Source of the DNA: Tritrichomonas musculus
Lineage: Eukaryota; Parabasalia; Tritrichomonadida; Tritrichomonadidae
Direction: 5' to 3'
NCBI GenBank assembly: GCA_039105265.1
Contig: JAPFFF010000114.1
Location: 1-49,617, forward strand
Length of the DNA stretch: 49,617 nucleotides
Below are positions 1 through 15,254 of this stretch, one piece after another. How positions within the stretch are numbered: the stretch's first letter is position 1; each line of letters begins with the position of its first letter. The notes under the pieces are model-generated. The model had not been told where the DNA came from, did no database searches, and saw only the letters and a list, made by a program, of their open reading frames with translations. Made by a program: the position numbers and the translations under genes.

Positions 1-3000
1 AATCTGATGGTTCAATTGCAGTTGTAGTTTAATCTGATAGTTCAATTGCAGTTGTAGTTTAATCTGATGGTTCAATTGCAGTTGTAGTTTAATCTAATGG
101 TTCAATTTCAGTTGTATCTTAATCTAATGGTTCAAATTGCAGTTGCAGCTGAATCTAATGGTTCAATTGAAGTTGTAGTTTAATCTGATGGTTCAATTGC
201 AGTTGCAGCTGAATCTGATGGTTCAAATTGCAGTTGTAGCTGAATCTAATGGTTCAACTGCAGTTGTAGTTTAATCTGATGATTCAACTGCAGTTGTAGC
301 TGAATCTGATGGTTCAATTGCAGTTGTAGTTTAATCTGATGGTTCAATTGCAGTTGTAGTTTAATCTGATGGTTCAATTGCAGTTGTAGTTTAATCTGAT
401 GGTTCAATTGCAGTTGTAGTTTAATCTAATGGTTCAATTTCAGTTGTAGCTTAATCTAATGGTTCAAATTGCAGTTGCAGCTGAATCTAATGGTTCAATT
501 GAAGTTGTAGTTTAATCTGATGGTTCAATTGCAGTTGCAGCTGAATCTGATGGTTCAAATTGCAGTTGTAGCTGAATCTAATGGTTCAACTGCAGTTGTA
601 GTTTAATCTGATGATTCAACTGCAGTTGTAGTTTAATCTGATGATTCAAATTGCAGTTGTAGTTTAATCTGATGATTCAAATTGCAGTTGTAGTTTAATC
701 TGATGGTTCAATTGCAGTTGTAGTTTAATCTGATGGTTCAAATTGCAGTTGTAGTTTAATCTGATGGTTCAATTGCAGTTGTAGTTTAATCTAATGGTTC
801 AATTTCAGTTGTAGCTTAATCTAATGGTTCAAATTGCAGTTGCAGCTGAATCTAATGGTTCAATTGAAGTTGTAGTTTAATCTGATGGTTCAATTGCAGT
901 TGCAGCTGAATCTGATGGTTCAAATTGCAGTTGTAGCTGAATCTAATGGTTCAACTGCAGTTGTAGTTTAATCTGATGATTCAACTGCAGTTGTAGTTTA
1001 ATCTGATGATTCAAATTGCAGTTGTAGTTTAATCTGATGATTCAAATTGCAGTTGTAGTTTAATCTGATGGTTCAATTGCAGTTGTAGTTTAATCTGATG
1101 GTTCAAATTGCAGTTGTAGTTTAATCTGATGGTTCAATTGCAGTTGCAGCTGAATCTGATGGTTCAAATTGCAGTTGTAGCTGAATCTAATGGTTCAACT
1201 GCAGTTGTAGTTTAATCTGATGATTCAACTGCAGTTGTAGTTTAATCTGATGGTTCAATTGCAGTTGTAGTTTAATCTGATGGTTCAATTGCAGTTGTAG
1301 TTTAATCTAATGGTTCAAATTGCAGTTGTAGCTGAATCTGATGGTTCAAATTGCAGTTTTAGCTGAATCTAATGGTTCAACTGCAGTTGTAGTTTAATCT
1401 GATGATTCAACTGCAGTTGTAGTTTAATCTGATGGTTCAAATTGCAGTTGTAGTTTAATCTGATGATTCAAATTGCAGTTGCAGCTGAATCTGATGGTTT
1501 AATTGCAGTTGTAGTTTAATCTGATAGTTCAATTGCAGTTGTAGTTTAATCTGATGGTTCAATTGCAGTTGTAGTTTAATCTAATGGTTCAATTTCAGTT
1601 GTAGCTTAATCTAATGGTTCAAATTGCAGTTGCAGCTGAATCTAATGGTTCAATTGAAGTTGTAGTTTAATCTGATGGTTCAAATTGCAGTTGTAGTTTA
1701 ATCTAATGGTTCAATTTCAGTTGTATCTTAATCTAATGGTTCAAATTGCAGTTGCAGCTGAATCTAATGGTTCAATTGAAGTTGTAGTTTAATCTGATGG
1801 TTCAATTGCAGTTGCAGCTGAATCTGATGGTTCAAATTGCAGTTGTAGCTGAATCTAATGGTTCAACTGCAGTTGTAGTTTAATCTGATGATTCAACTGC
1901 AGTTGTAGCTGAATCTGATGGTTCAATTGCAGTTGTAGTTTAATCTGATGGTTCAATTGCAGTTGTAGTTTAATCTGATGGTTCAATTGCAGTTGTAGTT
2001 TAATCTGATGGTTCAATTGCAGTTGTAGTTTAATCTAATGGTTCAATTTCAGTTGTAGCTTAATCTAATGGTTCAAATTGCAGTTGCAGCTGAATCTAAT
2101 GGTTCAATTGAAGTTGTAGTTTAATCTGATGGTTCAATTGCAGTTGCAGCTGAATCTGATGGTTCAAATTGCAGTTGTAGCTGAATCTAATGGTTCAACT
2201 GCAGTTGTAGTTTAATCTGATGATTCAACTGCAGTTGTAGTTTAATCTGATGATTCAAATTGCAGTTGTAGTTTAATCTGATGATTCAAATTGCAGTTGT
2301 AGTTTAATCTGATGGTTCAATTGCAGTTGTAGTTTAATCTGATGGTTCAAATTGCAGTTGTAGTTTAATCTGATGGTTCAATTGCAGTTGCAGCTGAATC
2401 TGATGGTTCAAATTGCAGTTGTAGCTGAATCTAATGGTTCAACTGCAGTTGTAGTTTAATCTGATGATTCAACTGCAGTTGTAGCTGAATCTGATGGTTC
2501 AATTGCAGTTGTAGTTTAATCTGATGGTTCAATTGCAGTTGTAGTTTAATCTAATGGTTCAAATTGCAGTTGTAGCTGAATCTGATGGTTCAAATTGCAG
2601 TTTTAGCTGAATCTAATGGTTCAACTGCAGTTGTAGTTTAATCTGATGATTCAACTGCAGTTGTAGTTTAATCTGATGGTTCAAATTGCAGTTGTAGTTT
2701 AATCTGATGATTCAAATTGCAGTTGCAGCTGAATCTGATGGTTTAATTGCAGTTGTAGTTTAATCTGATAGTTCAATTGCAGTTGTAGTTTAATCTGATG
2801 GTTCAATTGCAGTTGTAGTTTAATCTAATGGTTCAATTTCAGTTGTAGCTTAATCTAATGGTTCAAATTGCAGTTGCAGCTGAATCTAATGGTTCAATTG
2901 AAGTTGTAGTTTAATCTGATGGTTCAATTGCAGTTGCAGCTGAATCTGATGGTTCAAATTGCAGTTGTAGTTTAATCTAATGGTTCAACTGCAGTTGTAG

Positions 3001-3841
3001 TTTAATCTGATGATTCAACTGCAGTTGTAGCTGAATCTGATGGTTCAAATTGCAGTTGTAGTTTAATCTGATGGTTCAATTGCAGTTGCAGCTGAATCTG
3101 ATGGTTCAAATTGCAGTTGTAGCTGAATCTAATGGTTCAACTGCAGTTGTAGTTTAATCTGATGATTCAACTGCAGTTGTAGTTTAATCTGATGATTCAA
3201 ATTGCAGTTGTAGTTTAATCTGATGATTCAAATTGCAGTTGTAGTTTAATCTGATGGTTCAATTGCAGTTGTAGTTTAATCTGATGGTTCAAATTGCAGT
3301 TGTAGTTTAATCTGATGGTTCAATTGCAGTTGCAGCTGAATCTGATGGTTCAAATTGCAGTTTTAGCTGAATCTAATGGTTCAACTGCAGTTGTAGTTTA
3401 ATCTGATGATTCAACTGCAGTTGTAGTTTAATCTGATGGTTCAAATTGCAGTTGTAGTTTAATCTGATGATTCAAATTGCAGTTGTAGTTTAATCTGATG
3501 GTTCAAATTGCAGTTGCAGCTGAATCTGATGGTTCAATTGCAGTTGTAGTTTAATCTGATAGTTCAATTGCAGTTGTAGTTTAATCTGATGGTTCAATTG
3601 CAGTTGTAGTTTAATCTAATGGTTCAATTTCAGTTGTAGCTTAATCTAATGGTTCAAATTGCAGTTGCAGCTGAATCTAATGGTTCAATTGAAGTTGTAG
3701 TTTAATCTGATGGTTCAAATTGCAGTTGTAGTTTAATCTGATGATTCAAATTGCAGTTGTAGTTTAATCTGATGATTCAAATTGCAGTTGCAGCTGAATC
3801 TGATGGTTCAAATTGCAGTTACAGCTGAATCTAATGGTTCA

Positions 3842-6800
3842 AATTGCAGTTGTAGTTTAATCTGATGGTTCAATTGCAGTTGTAGTTTAATCTGATGGTT
3901 CAATTGCAGTTGTAGTTTAATCTAATGGTTCAAATTGCAGTTGCAGCTGAATCTAATGGTTCAATTGAAGTTGTAGTTTAATCTGATGGTTCAAATTGCA
4001 GTTGTAGTTTAATCTAATGGTTCAAATTGCAGTTGCAGCTGAATCTGATGGTTCAATTGCAGTTGTAGTTTAATCTGATGGTTCAATTGCAGTTGTAGTT
4101 TAATCTGATGGTTCAATTGCAGTTGTAGTTTAATCTGATGGTTCAATTGCAGTTGTAGTTTAATCTAATGGTTCAATTTCAGTTGTAGCTTAATCTAATG
4201 GTTCAAATTGCAGTTGCAGCTGAATCTAATGGTTCAATTGAAGTTGTAGTTTAATCTGATGGTTCAATTGCAGTTGCAGCTGAATCTGATGGTTCAAATT
4301 GCAGTTGTAGCTGAATCTAATGGTTCAACTGCAGTTGTAGTTTAATCTGATGATTCAACTGCAGTTGTAGCTGAATCTGATGGTTCAATTGCAGTTGTAG
4401 TTTAATCTGATGGTTCAATTGCAGTTGTAGTTTAATCTAATGGTTCAAATTGCAGTTGTAGCTGAATCTGATGGTTCAAATTGCAGTTGTAGTTTAATCT
4501 GATGGTTCAATTGCAGTTGTAGTTTAATCTGATGGTTCAAATTGCAGTTGTAGCTGAATCTGATGGTTCAAATTGCAGTTGTAGTTTAATCTGATGGTTC
4601 AATTGCAGTTGCAGCTGAATCTGATGGTTCAAATTGCAGTTTTAGCTGAATCTAATGGTTCAACTGCAGTTGTAGTTTAATCTGATGATTCAACTGCAGT
4701 TGTAGTTTAATCTGATGGTTCAAATTGCAGTTGTAGTTTAATCTAATGGTTCAACTGCAGTTGTAGTTTAATCTGATGATTCAAATTGCAGTTGTAGTTT
4801 AATCTGATGGTTCAAATTGCAGTTGCAGCTGAATCTGATGGTTCAATTGCAGTTGTAGTTTAATCTGATAGTTCAATTGCAGTTGTAGTTTAATCTGATG
4901 GTTCAATTGCAGTTGTAGTTTAATCTAATGGTTCAATTTCAGTTGTAGCTTAATCTAATGGTTCAAATTGCAGTTGCAGCTGAATCTAATGGTTCAATTG
5001 AAGTTGTAGTTTAATCTGATGGTTCAATTGCAGTTGCAGCTGAATCTGATGGTTCAAATTGCAGTTTTAGCTGAATCTAATGGTTCAATTGAAGTTGTAG
5101 TTTAATCTGATGGTTCAATTGCAGTTGCAGCTGAATCTGATGGTTCAATTTCAGTTGTAGCTTAATCTAATGGTTCAAATTGCAGTTGCAGCTGAATCTA
5201 ATGGTTCAATTGAAGTTGTAGTTTAATCTAATGGTTCAACTGCAGTTGTAGTTTAATCTGATGGTTCAATTTCAGTTGTAGCTTAATCTAATGGTTCAAA
5301 TTGCAGTTGCAGCTGAATCTAATGGTTCAATTGAAGTTGTAGTTTAATCTGATGGTTCAACTGCAGTTGTAGTTTAATCTGATGATTCAACTGCAGTTGT
5401 AGTTTAATCTGATGGTTCAAATTGCAGTTGTAGTTTAATCTGATGATTCAAATTGCAGTTGTAGTTTAATCTGATGGTTCAAATTGCAGTTGCAGCTGAA
5501 TCTGATGGTTCAATTGCAGTTGTAGTTTAATCTGATAGTTCAATTGCAGTTGTAGTTTAATCTGATGGTTCAATTGCAGTTGTAGTTTAATCTAATGGTT
5601 CAATTTCAGTTGTAGCTTAATCTAATGGTTCAAATTGCAGTTGCAGCTGAATCTAATGGTTCAATTGAAGTTGTAGTTTAATCTGATGGTTCAATTGCAG
5701 TTGCAGCTGAATCTGATGGTTCAAATTGCAGTTGTAGCTGAATCTAATGGTTCAACTGCAGTTGTAGTTTAATCTGATGATTCAACTGCAGTTGTAGTTT
5801 AATCTGATGGTTCAATTGCAGTTGTAGTTTAATCTGATGGTTCAAATTGCAGTTGTAGCTTAATCTGATGGTTCAAATTGCAGTTGTAGTTTAATCTGAT
5901 GGTTCAATTGCAGTTGTAGTTTAATCTAATGGTTCAACTGCAGTTGTAGTTTAATCTGATGGTTCAAATTGCAGTTGTAGCTGAATCTGATGGTTCAAAT
6001 TGCAGTTGTAGTTTAATCTGATGGTTCAATTGCAGTTGCAGCTGAATCTGATGGTTCAAATTGCAGTTTTAGCTGAATCTAATGGTTCAACTGCAGTTGT
6101 AGTTTAATCTGATAATTCAATTGCAGTTGTAGTTTAATCTGATGATTCAAATTGCAGTTGTAGTTTAATCTGATGGTTCAAATTGCAGTTGTAGCTTAAT
6201 CTGATGGTTCAAATTGCAGTTACAGCTGAATCTAATGGTTCAAATTGCAGTTGTAGCTGAATCTGATGGTTCAAATTGCAGTTACAGCTGAATCTAATGG
6301 TTCAAATTGCAGTTGTAGCTGAATCTGATGGTTCAAATTGCAGTTGTAGTTTAATCTGATGGTTCAATTGCAGTTGTAGTTTAATCTGATGGTTCAAATT
6401 GCAGTTGTAGTTTAATCTGATGATTCAAATTGCAGTTGTAGTTTAATCTGATGGTTCAATTGCAGTTGTAGTTTAATCTGATGGTTCAAATTGCAGTTGT
6501 AGTTTAATCTGATGGTTCAATTGCAGTTGTAGTTTAATCTAATGGTTCAAATTGCAGTTGTAGTTTAATCTGATGGTTCAAATTGCAGTTGTAGTTTAAT
6601 CTGATGATTCAAATTGCAGTTGTAGTTTAATCTGATGGTTCAAATTGCAGTTGCAGCTGAATCTGATGGTTCAATTGCAGTTGTAGTTTAATCTGATAGT
6701 TCAATTGCAGTTGTAGTTTAATCTGATGGTTCAATTGCAGTTGTAGTTTAATCTAATGGTTCAATTTCAGTTGTAGCTTAATCTAATGGTTCAAATTGCA

Positions 6801-9800
6801 GTTGCAGCTGAATCTAATGGTTCAATTGAAGTTGTAGTTTAATCTGATGGTTCAATTGCAGTTGCAGCTGAATCTGATGGTTCAAATTGCAGTTGCAGCT
6901 GAATCTGATGGTTCAATTGCAGTTGTAGTTTAATCTGATGGTTCAAATTGCAGTTTTAGCTGAATCTAATGGTTCAACTGCAGTTGTAGTTTAATCTGAT
7001 GATTCAACTGCAGTTGTAGTTTAATCTGATGGTTCAAATTGCAGTTGTAGTTTAATCTGATGATTCAAATTGCAGTTGTAGTTTAATCTGATGGTTCAAA
7101 TTGCAGTTGCAGCTGAATCTGATGGTTCAATTGCAGTTGTAGTTTAATCTGATAGTTCAATTGCAGTTGTAGTTTAATCTGATGGTTCAATTGCAGTTGT
7201 AGTTTAATCTAATGGTTCAATTTCAGTTGTAGCTTAATCTAATGGTTCAAATTGCAGTTGCAGCTGAATCTAATGGTTCAATTGAAGTTGTAGCTGAATC
7301 TAATGGTTCAACTGCAGTTGTAGTTTAATCTGATGATTCAACTGCAGTTGTAGCTGAATCTGATGGTTCAAATTGCAGTTGTAGTTTAATCTGATGGTTC
7401 AATTGCAGTTGCAGCTGAATCTGATGGTTCAAATTGCAGTTGTAGCTGAATCTAATGGTTCAACTGCAGTTGTAGTTTAATCTGATGATTCAACTGCAGT
7501 TGTAGTTTAATCTGATGATTCAAATTGCAGTTGTAGTTTAATCTGATGATTCAAATTGCAGTTGTAGTTTAATCTGATGGTTCAATTGCAGTTGTAGTTT
7601 AATCTGATGGTTCAAATTGCAGTTGTAGTTTAATCTGATGGTTCAATTGCAGTTGCAGCTGAATCTGATGGTTCAAATTGCAGTTTTAGCTGAATCTAAT
7701 GGTTCAACTGCAGTTGTAGTTTAATCTGATGATTCAACTGCAGTTGTAGTTTAATCTGATGGTTCAAATTGCAGTTGTAGTTTAATCTGATGATTCAAAT
7801 TGCAGTTGTAGTTTAATCTGATGGTTCAAATTGCAGTTGCAGCTGAATCTGATGGTTCAATTGCAGTTGTAGTTTAATCTGATAGTTCAATTGCAGTTGT
7901 AGTTTAATCTGATGGTTCAATTGCAGTTGTAGTTTAATCTAATGGTTCAATTTCAGTTGTAGCTTAATCTAATGGTTCAAATTGCAGTTGCAGCTGAATC
8001 TAATGGTTCAATTGAAGTTGTAGTTTAATCTGATGGTTCAATTGCAGTTGCAGCTGAATCTGATGGTTCAAATTGCAGTTGTAGCTGAATCTAATGGTTC
8101 AACTGCAGTTGTAGTTTAATCTGATGATTCAACTGCAGTTGTAGCTGAATCTGATGGTTCAAATTGCAGTTGTAGTTTAATCTGATGGTTCAATTGCAGT
8201 TGCAGCTGAATCTGATGGTTCAAATTGCAGTTGTAGCTGAATCTAATGGTTCAACTGCAGTTGTAGTTTAATCTGATGATTCAACTGCAGTTGTAGTTTA
8301 ATCTGATGATTCAAATTGCAGTTGTAGTTTAATCTGATGATTCAAATTGCAGTTGTAGTTTAATCTGATGGTTCAATTGCAGTTGTAGTTTAATCTGATG
8401 GTTCAAATTGCAGTTGTAGTTTAATCTGATGGTTCAATTGCAGTTGCAGCTGAATCTGATGGTTCAAATTGCAGTTTTAGCTGAATCTAATGGTTCAACT
8501 GCAGTTGTAGTTTAATCTGATGGTTCAAATTGCAGTTGTAGTTTAATCTGATGATTCAAATTGCAGTTGTAGTTTAATCTGATGGTTCAAATTGCAGTTG
8601 CAGCTGAATCTGATGGTTCAATTGCAGTTGTAGTTTAATCTGATAGTTCAATTGCAGTTGTAGTTTAATCTGATGGTTCAATTGCAGTTGTAGTTTAATC
8701 TAATGGTTCAATTTCAGTTGTAGCTTAATCTAATGGTTCAAATTGCAGTTGCAGCTGAATCTAATGGTTCAATTGAAGTTGTAGTTTAATCTGATGGTTC
8801 AATTGCAGTTGCAGCTGAATCTGATGGTTCAAATTGCAGTTGCAGCTGAATCTGATGGTTCAATTGCAGTTGTAGTTTAATCTGATGGTTCAATTGCAGT
8901 TGTAGTTTAATCTGATGGTTCAATTGCAGTTGTAGTTTAATCTGATGGTTCAATTGCAGTTGTAGTTTAATCTAATGGTTCAAATTGCAGTTGCAGCTGA
9001 ATCTAATGGTTCAATTGAAGTTGTAGTTTAATCTGATGGTTCAAATTGCAGTTGTAGTTTAATCTAATGGTTCAAATTGCAGTTGCAGCTGAATCTGATG
9101 GTTCAATTGCAGTTGTAGTTTAATCTGATGGTTCAATTGCAGTTGTAGTTTAATCTGATGGTTCAATTGCAGTTGTAGTTTAATCTGATGGTTCAATTGC
9201 AGTTGTAGTTTAATCTAATGGTTCAATTTCAGTTGTAGCTTAATCTAATGGTTCAAATTGCAGTTGCAGCTGAATCTAATGGTTCAATTGAAGTTGTAGT
9301 TTAATCTGATGGTTCAATTGCAGTTGCAGCTGAATCTGATGGTTCAAATTGCAGTTGTAGCTGAATCTAATGGTTCAACTGCAGTTGTAGTTTAATCTGA
9401 TGATTCAACTGCAGTTGTAGCTGAATCTGATGGTTCAATTGCAGTTGTAGTTTAATCTGATGGTTCAATTGCAGTTGTAGTTTAATCTAATGGTTCAAAT
9501 TGCAGTTGTAGCTGAATCTGATGGTTCAAATTGCAGTTGTAGTTTAATCTGATGGTTCAATTGCAGTTGTAGTTTAATCTGATGGTTCAAATTGCAGTTG
9601 TAGCTGAATCTGATGGTTCAAATTGCAGTTGTAGTTTAATCTGATGGTTCAATTGCAGTTGCAGCTGAATCTGATGGTTCAAATTGCAGTTTTAGCTGAA
9701 TCTAATGGTTCAACTGCAGTTGTAGTTTAATCTGATGATTCAACTGCAGTTGTAGTTTAATCTGATGGTTCAAATTGCAGTTGTAGTTTAATCTAATGGT

Positions 9801-12800
9801 TCAACTGCAGTTGTAGTTTAATCTGATGATTCAAATTGCAGTTGTAGTTTAATCTGATGGTTCAAATTGCAGTTGCAGCTGAATCTGATGGTTCAATTGC
9901 AGTTGTAGTTTAATCTGATAGTTCAATTGCAGTTGTAGTTTAATCTGATGGTTCAATTGCAGTTGTAGTTTAATCTAATGGTTCAATTTCAGTTGTAGCT
10001 TAATCTAATGGTTCAAATTGCAGTTGCAGCTGAATCTAATGGTTCAATTGAAGTTGTAGTTTAATCTGATGGTTCAATTGCAGTTGCAGCTGAATCTGAT
10101 GGTTCAAATTGCAGTTTTAGCTGAATCTAATGGTTCAATTGAAGTTGTAGTTTAATCTGATGGTTCAATTGCAGTTGCAGCTGAATCTGATGGTTCAATT
10201 TCAGTTGTAGCTTAATCTAATGGTTCAAATTGCAGTTGCAGCTGAATCTAATGGTTCAATTGAAGTTGTAGTTTAATCTAATGGTTCAACTGCAGTTGTA
10301 GTTTAATCTGATGGTTCAATTTCAGTTGTAGCTTAATCTAATGGTTCAAATTGCAGTTGCAGCTGAATCTAATGGTTCAATTGAAGTTGTAGTTTAATCT
10401 GATGGTTCAACTGCAGTTGTAGTTTAATCTGATGATTCAACTGCAGTTGTAGTTTAATCTGATGGTTCAAATTGCAGTTGTAGTTTAATCTGATGATTCA
10501 AATTGCAGTTGTAGTTTAATCTGATGGTTCAAATTGCAGTTGCAGCTGAATCTGATGGTTCAATTGCAGTTGTAGTTTAATCTGATAGTTCAATTGCAGT
10601 TGTAGTTTAATCTGATGGTTCAATTGCAGTTGTAGTTTAATCTAATGGTTCAATTTCAGTTGTAGCTTAATCTAATGGTTCAAATTGCAGTTGCAGCTGA
10701 ATCTAATGGTTCAATTGAAGTTGTAGTTTAATCTGATGGTTCAATTGCAGTTGCAGCTGAATCTGATGGTTCAAATTGCAGTTGTAGCTGAATCTAATGG
10801 TTCAACTGCAGTTGTAGTTTAATCTGATGATTCAACTGCAGTTGTAGTTTAATCTGATGGTTCAATTGCAGTTGTAGTTTAATCTGATGGTTCAAATTGC
10901 AGTTGTAGCTTAATCTGATGGTTCAAATTGCAGTTGTAGTTTAATCTGATGGTTCAATTGCAGTTGTAGTTTAATCTAATGGTTCAACTGCAGTTGTAGT
11001 TTAATCTGATGGTTCAAATTGCAGTTGTAGCTGAATCTGATGGTTCAAATTGCAGTTGTAGTTTAATCTGATGGTTCAATTGCAGTTGCAGCTGAATCTG
11101 ATGGTTCAAATTGCAGTTTTAGCTGAATCTAATGGTTCAACTGCAGTTGTAGTTTAATCTGATGATTCAACTGCAGTTGTAGTTTAATCTGATGATTCAA
11201 ATTGCAGTTGTAGTTTAATCTGATGGTTCAAATTGCAGTTGTAGCTTAATCTGATGGTTCAAATTGCAGTTACAGCTGAATCTAATGGTTCAAATTGCAG
11301 TTGTAGCTGAATCTGATGGTTCAAATTGCAGTTACAGCTGAATCTGATGGTTCAAATTGCAGTTGTAGCTGAATCTGATGGTTCAAATTGCAGTTGTAGT
11401 TTAATCTGATGGTTCAATTGCAGTTGTAGTTTAATCTGATGGTTCAAATTGCAGTTGTAGTTTAATCTGATGTTTCAAATTGCAGTTGTAGTTTAATCTG
11501 ATGGTTCAATTGCAGTTGTAGTTTAATCTGATGGTTCAAATTGCAGTTGTAGTTTAATCTGATGGTTCAATTGCAGTTGTAGTTTAATCTAATGGTTCAA
11601 ATTGCAGTTGTAGTTTAATCTGATGGTTCAAATTGCAGTTGTAGTTTAATCTGATGATTCAAATTGCAGTTGTAGTTTAATCTGATGGTTCAAATTGCAG
11701 TTGCAGCTGAATCTGATGGTTCAATTGCAGTTGTAGTTTAATCTGATAGTTCAATTGCAGTTGTAGTTTAATCTGATGGTTCAATTGCAGTTGTAGTTTA
11801 ATCTAATGGTTCAATTTCAGTTGTAGCTTAATCTAATGGTTCAAATTGCAGTTGCAGCTGAATCTAATGGTTCAATTGAAGTTGTAGTTTAATCTGATGG
11901 TTCAATTGCAGTTGCAGCTGAATCTGATGGTTCAAATTGCAGTTGCAGCTGAATCTGATGGTTCAATTGCAGTTGTAGTTTAATCTGATGGTTCAAATTG
12001 CAGTTTTAGCTGAATCTAATGGTTCAACTGCAGTTGTAGTTTAATCTGATGATTCAACTGCAGTTGTAGTTTAATCTGATGGTTCAAATTGCAGTTGTAG
12101 TTTAATCTGATGATTCAAATTGCAGTTGTAGTTTAATCTGATGGTTCAAATTGCAGTTGCAGCTGAATCTGATGGTTCAATTGCAGTTGTAGTTTAATCT
12201 GATAGTTCAATTGCAGTTGTAGTTTAATCTGATGGTTCAATTGCAGTTGTAGTTTAATCTAATGGTTCAATTTCAGTTGTAGCTTAATCTAATGGTTCAA
12301 ATTGCAGTTGCAGCTGAATCTAATGGTTCAATTGAAGTTGTAGTTTAATCTGATGGTTCAATTGCAGTTGCAGCTGAATCTGATGGTTCAAATTGCAGTT
12401 GTAGCTGAATCTAATGGTTCAACTGCAGTTGTAGTTTAATCTGATGATTCAACTGCAGTTGTAGCTGAATCTGATGGTTCAAATTGCAGTTGTAGTTTAA
12501 TCTGATGGTTCAATTGCAGTTGCAGCTGAATCTGATGGTTCAAATTGCAGTTGTAGCTGAATCTAATGGTTCAACTGCAGTTGTAGTTTAATCTGATGAT
12601 TCAACTGCAGTTGTAGTTTAATCTGATGATTCAAATTGCAGTTGTAGTTTAATCTGATGATTCAAATTGCAGTTGTAGTTTAATCTGATGGTTCAATTGC
12701 AGTTGTAGTTTAATCTGATGGTTCAAATTGCAGTTGTAGTTTAATCTGATGGTTCAATTGCAGTTGCAGCTGAATCTGATGGTTCAAATTGCAGTTTTAG

Positions 12801-13953
12801 CTGAATCTAATGGTTCAACTGCAGTTGTAGTTTAATCTGATGATTCAACTGCAGTTGTAGTTTAATCTGATGGTTCAAATTGCAGTTGTAGTTTAATCTG
12901 ATGATTCAAATTGCAGTTGTAGTTTAATCTGATGGTTCAAATTGCAGTTGCAGCTGAATCTGATGGTTCAATTGCAGTTGTAGTTTAATCTGATAGTTCA
13001 ATTGCAGTTGTAGTTTAATCTGATGGTTCAATTGCAGTTGTAGTTTAATCTAATGGTTCAATTTCAGTTGTAGCTTAATCTAATGGTTCAAATTGCAGTT
13101 GCAGCTGAATCTAATGGTTCAATTGAAGTTGTAGTTTAATCTGATGGTTCAATTGCAGTTGCAGCTGAATCTGATGGTTCAAATTGCAGTTGTAGCTGAA
13201 TCTAATGGTTCAACTGCAGTTGTAGTTTAATCTGATGATTCAACTGCAGTTGTAGCTGAATCTGATGGTTCAAATTGCAGTTGTAGTTTAATCTGATGGT
13301 TCAATTGCAGTTGCAGCTGAATCTGATGGTTCAAATTGCAGTTGTAGCTGAATCTAATGGTTCAACTGCAGTTGTAGTTTAATCTGATGATTCAACTGCA
13401 GTTGTAGTTTAATCTGATGATTCAAATTGCAGTTGTAGTTTAATCTGATGATTCAAATTGCAGTTGTAGTTTAATCTGATGGTTCAATTGCAGTTGTAGT
13501 TTAATCTGATGGTTCAAATTGCAGTTGTAGTTTAATCTGATGGTTCAATTGCAGTTGCAGCTGAATCTGATGGTTCAAATTGCAGTTTTAGCTGAATCTA
13601 ATGGTTCAACTGCAGTTGTAGTTTAATCTGATGGTTCAAATTGCAGTTGTAGTTTAATCTGATGATTCAAATTGCAGTTGTAGTTTAATCTGATGGTTCA
13701 AATTGCAGTTGCAGCTGAATCTGATGGTTCAATTGCAGTTGTAGTTTAATCTGATAGTTCAATTGCAGTTGTAGTTTAATCTGATGGTTCAATTGCAGTT
13801 GTAGTTTAATCTAATGGTTCAATTTCAGTTGTAGCTTAATCTAATGGTTCAAATTGCAGTTGCAGCTGAATCTAATGGTTCAATTGAAGTTGTAGTTTAA
13901 TCTGATGGTTCAATTGCAGTTGCAGCTGAATCTGATGGTTCAAATTGCAGTTG
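3842..13953 (-). repeat. Two tandem ~5-kb higher-order copies, left arm
   Basis: The block of about 3,842-8,842 is repeated at about 8,892-13,953 with a 5,050-bp offset. Matching landmarks are TCAATTGAAG at 3,961 and 9,011; GTTTTAGCTG followed by AATCTAATGG at 5,064 and 10,114; and CTGATAGTTC near 7,150 and 12,200. From about 7,291 the offset becomes 5,111 bp because the first copy lacks a 61-bp stretch, one 30-bp plus one 31-bp unit, present in the second. Approximate borders were set by eye from where the unit order stops matching. Confidence 0.8.
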
Positions 13954-15254
13954 TAGCTGAATCTAATGGTTCAACTGCAGTTGTAGTTTAATCTGATGAT
14001 TCAACTGCAGTTGTAGTTTAATCTGATGGTTCAATTGCAGTTGTAGCTGAATCTAATGGTTCAATTGCAGTTGTAGTTTAATCTGATGGTTCAAATTGCA
14101 GTTGCAGCTGAATCTAATGGTTCAATTGCAGTTGTAGTTTAATCTGATGGTTCAATTGCAGTTGCAGCTGAATCTGATGGTTCAATTGCAGTTGTAGTTT
14201 AATCTGATGGTTCAATTGCAGTTGTAGCTGAATCTGATGGTTCAATTGAAGTTGCAGCTGAATCTAATGGTTCAATTGCAGTTGTAGTTTAATCTGATGG
14301 TTCAAATTGCAGTTGTAGCTGAATCTGATGGTTCAAATTGCAGTTGTAGTTTAATCTGATAATTCAATTGCAGTTGTAGTTTAATCTGATGGTTCAATTG
14401 CAGTTGTAGTTTAATCTAATGGTTCAAATTGCAGTTGTAGCTGAATCTAATGGTTCAATTGCAGTTGTAGTTTAATCTGATGGTTCAAATTGCAGTTGCA
14501 GCTGAATCTAATGGTTCAATTGCAGTTGTAGTTTAATCTGATGGTTCAATTGCAGTTGCAGCTGAATCTGATGGTTCAATTGCAGTTGTAGTTTAATCTG
14601 ATGGTTCAATTGCAGTTGCAGCTGAATCTAATGGTTCAATTGCAGTTGTAGTTTAATCTGATGGTTCAAATTGCAGTTGTAGCTGAATCTGATGGTTCAA
14701 ATTGCAGTTGTAGTTTAATCTGATAATTCAATTGCAGTTGTAGTTTAATCTGATGGTTCAATTGCAGTTGTAGTTTAATCTGATGGTTCAATTGCAGTTG
14801 TAGCTGAATCTGATGGTTCAAATTGCAGTTGTAGTTTAATCTGATGGTTCAATTGCAGTTGTAGCTGAATCTGATGGTTCAATTGCAGTTGTAGTTTAAT
14901 CTGATGGTTCAATTGAAGTTGCAGCTGAATCTAATGGTTCAATTGCAGTTGTAGTTTAATCTGATGGTTCAAATTGCAGTTGTAGCTGAATCTGATGGTT
15001 CAAATTGCAGTTGTAGCTGAATCTGATGGTTCAAATTGCAGTTGTAGCTGAATCTGATGGTTCAAATTGCAGTTGTAGTTTAATCTGATGGTTCAAATTG
15101 CAGTTGTAGCTGAATCTGATGGTTCAAATTGCAGTTGTAGCTGAATCTGATGGTTCAATTGCAGTTGTAGTTTAATCTGATGGTTCAATTGCAGTTGTAG
15201 TTTAATCTGATGGTTCAAATTGCAGTTGCAGCTGAATCTAATGGTTCAATTGAA

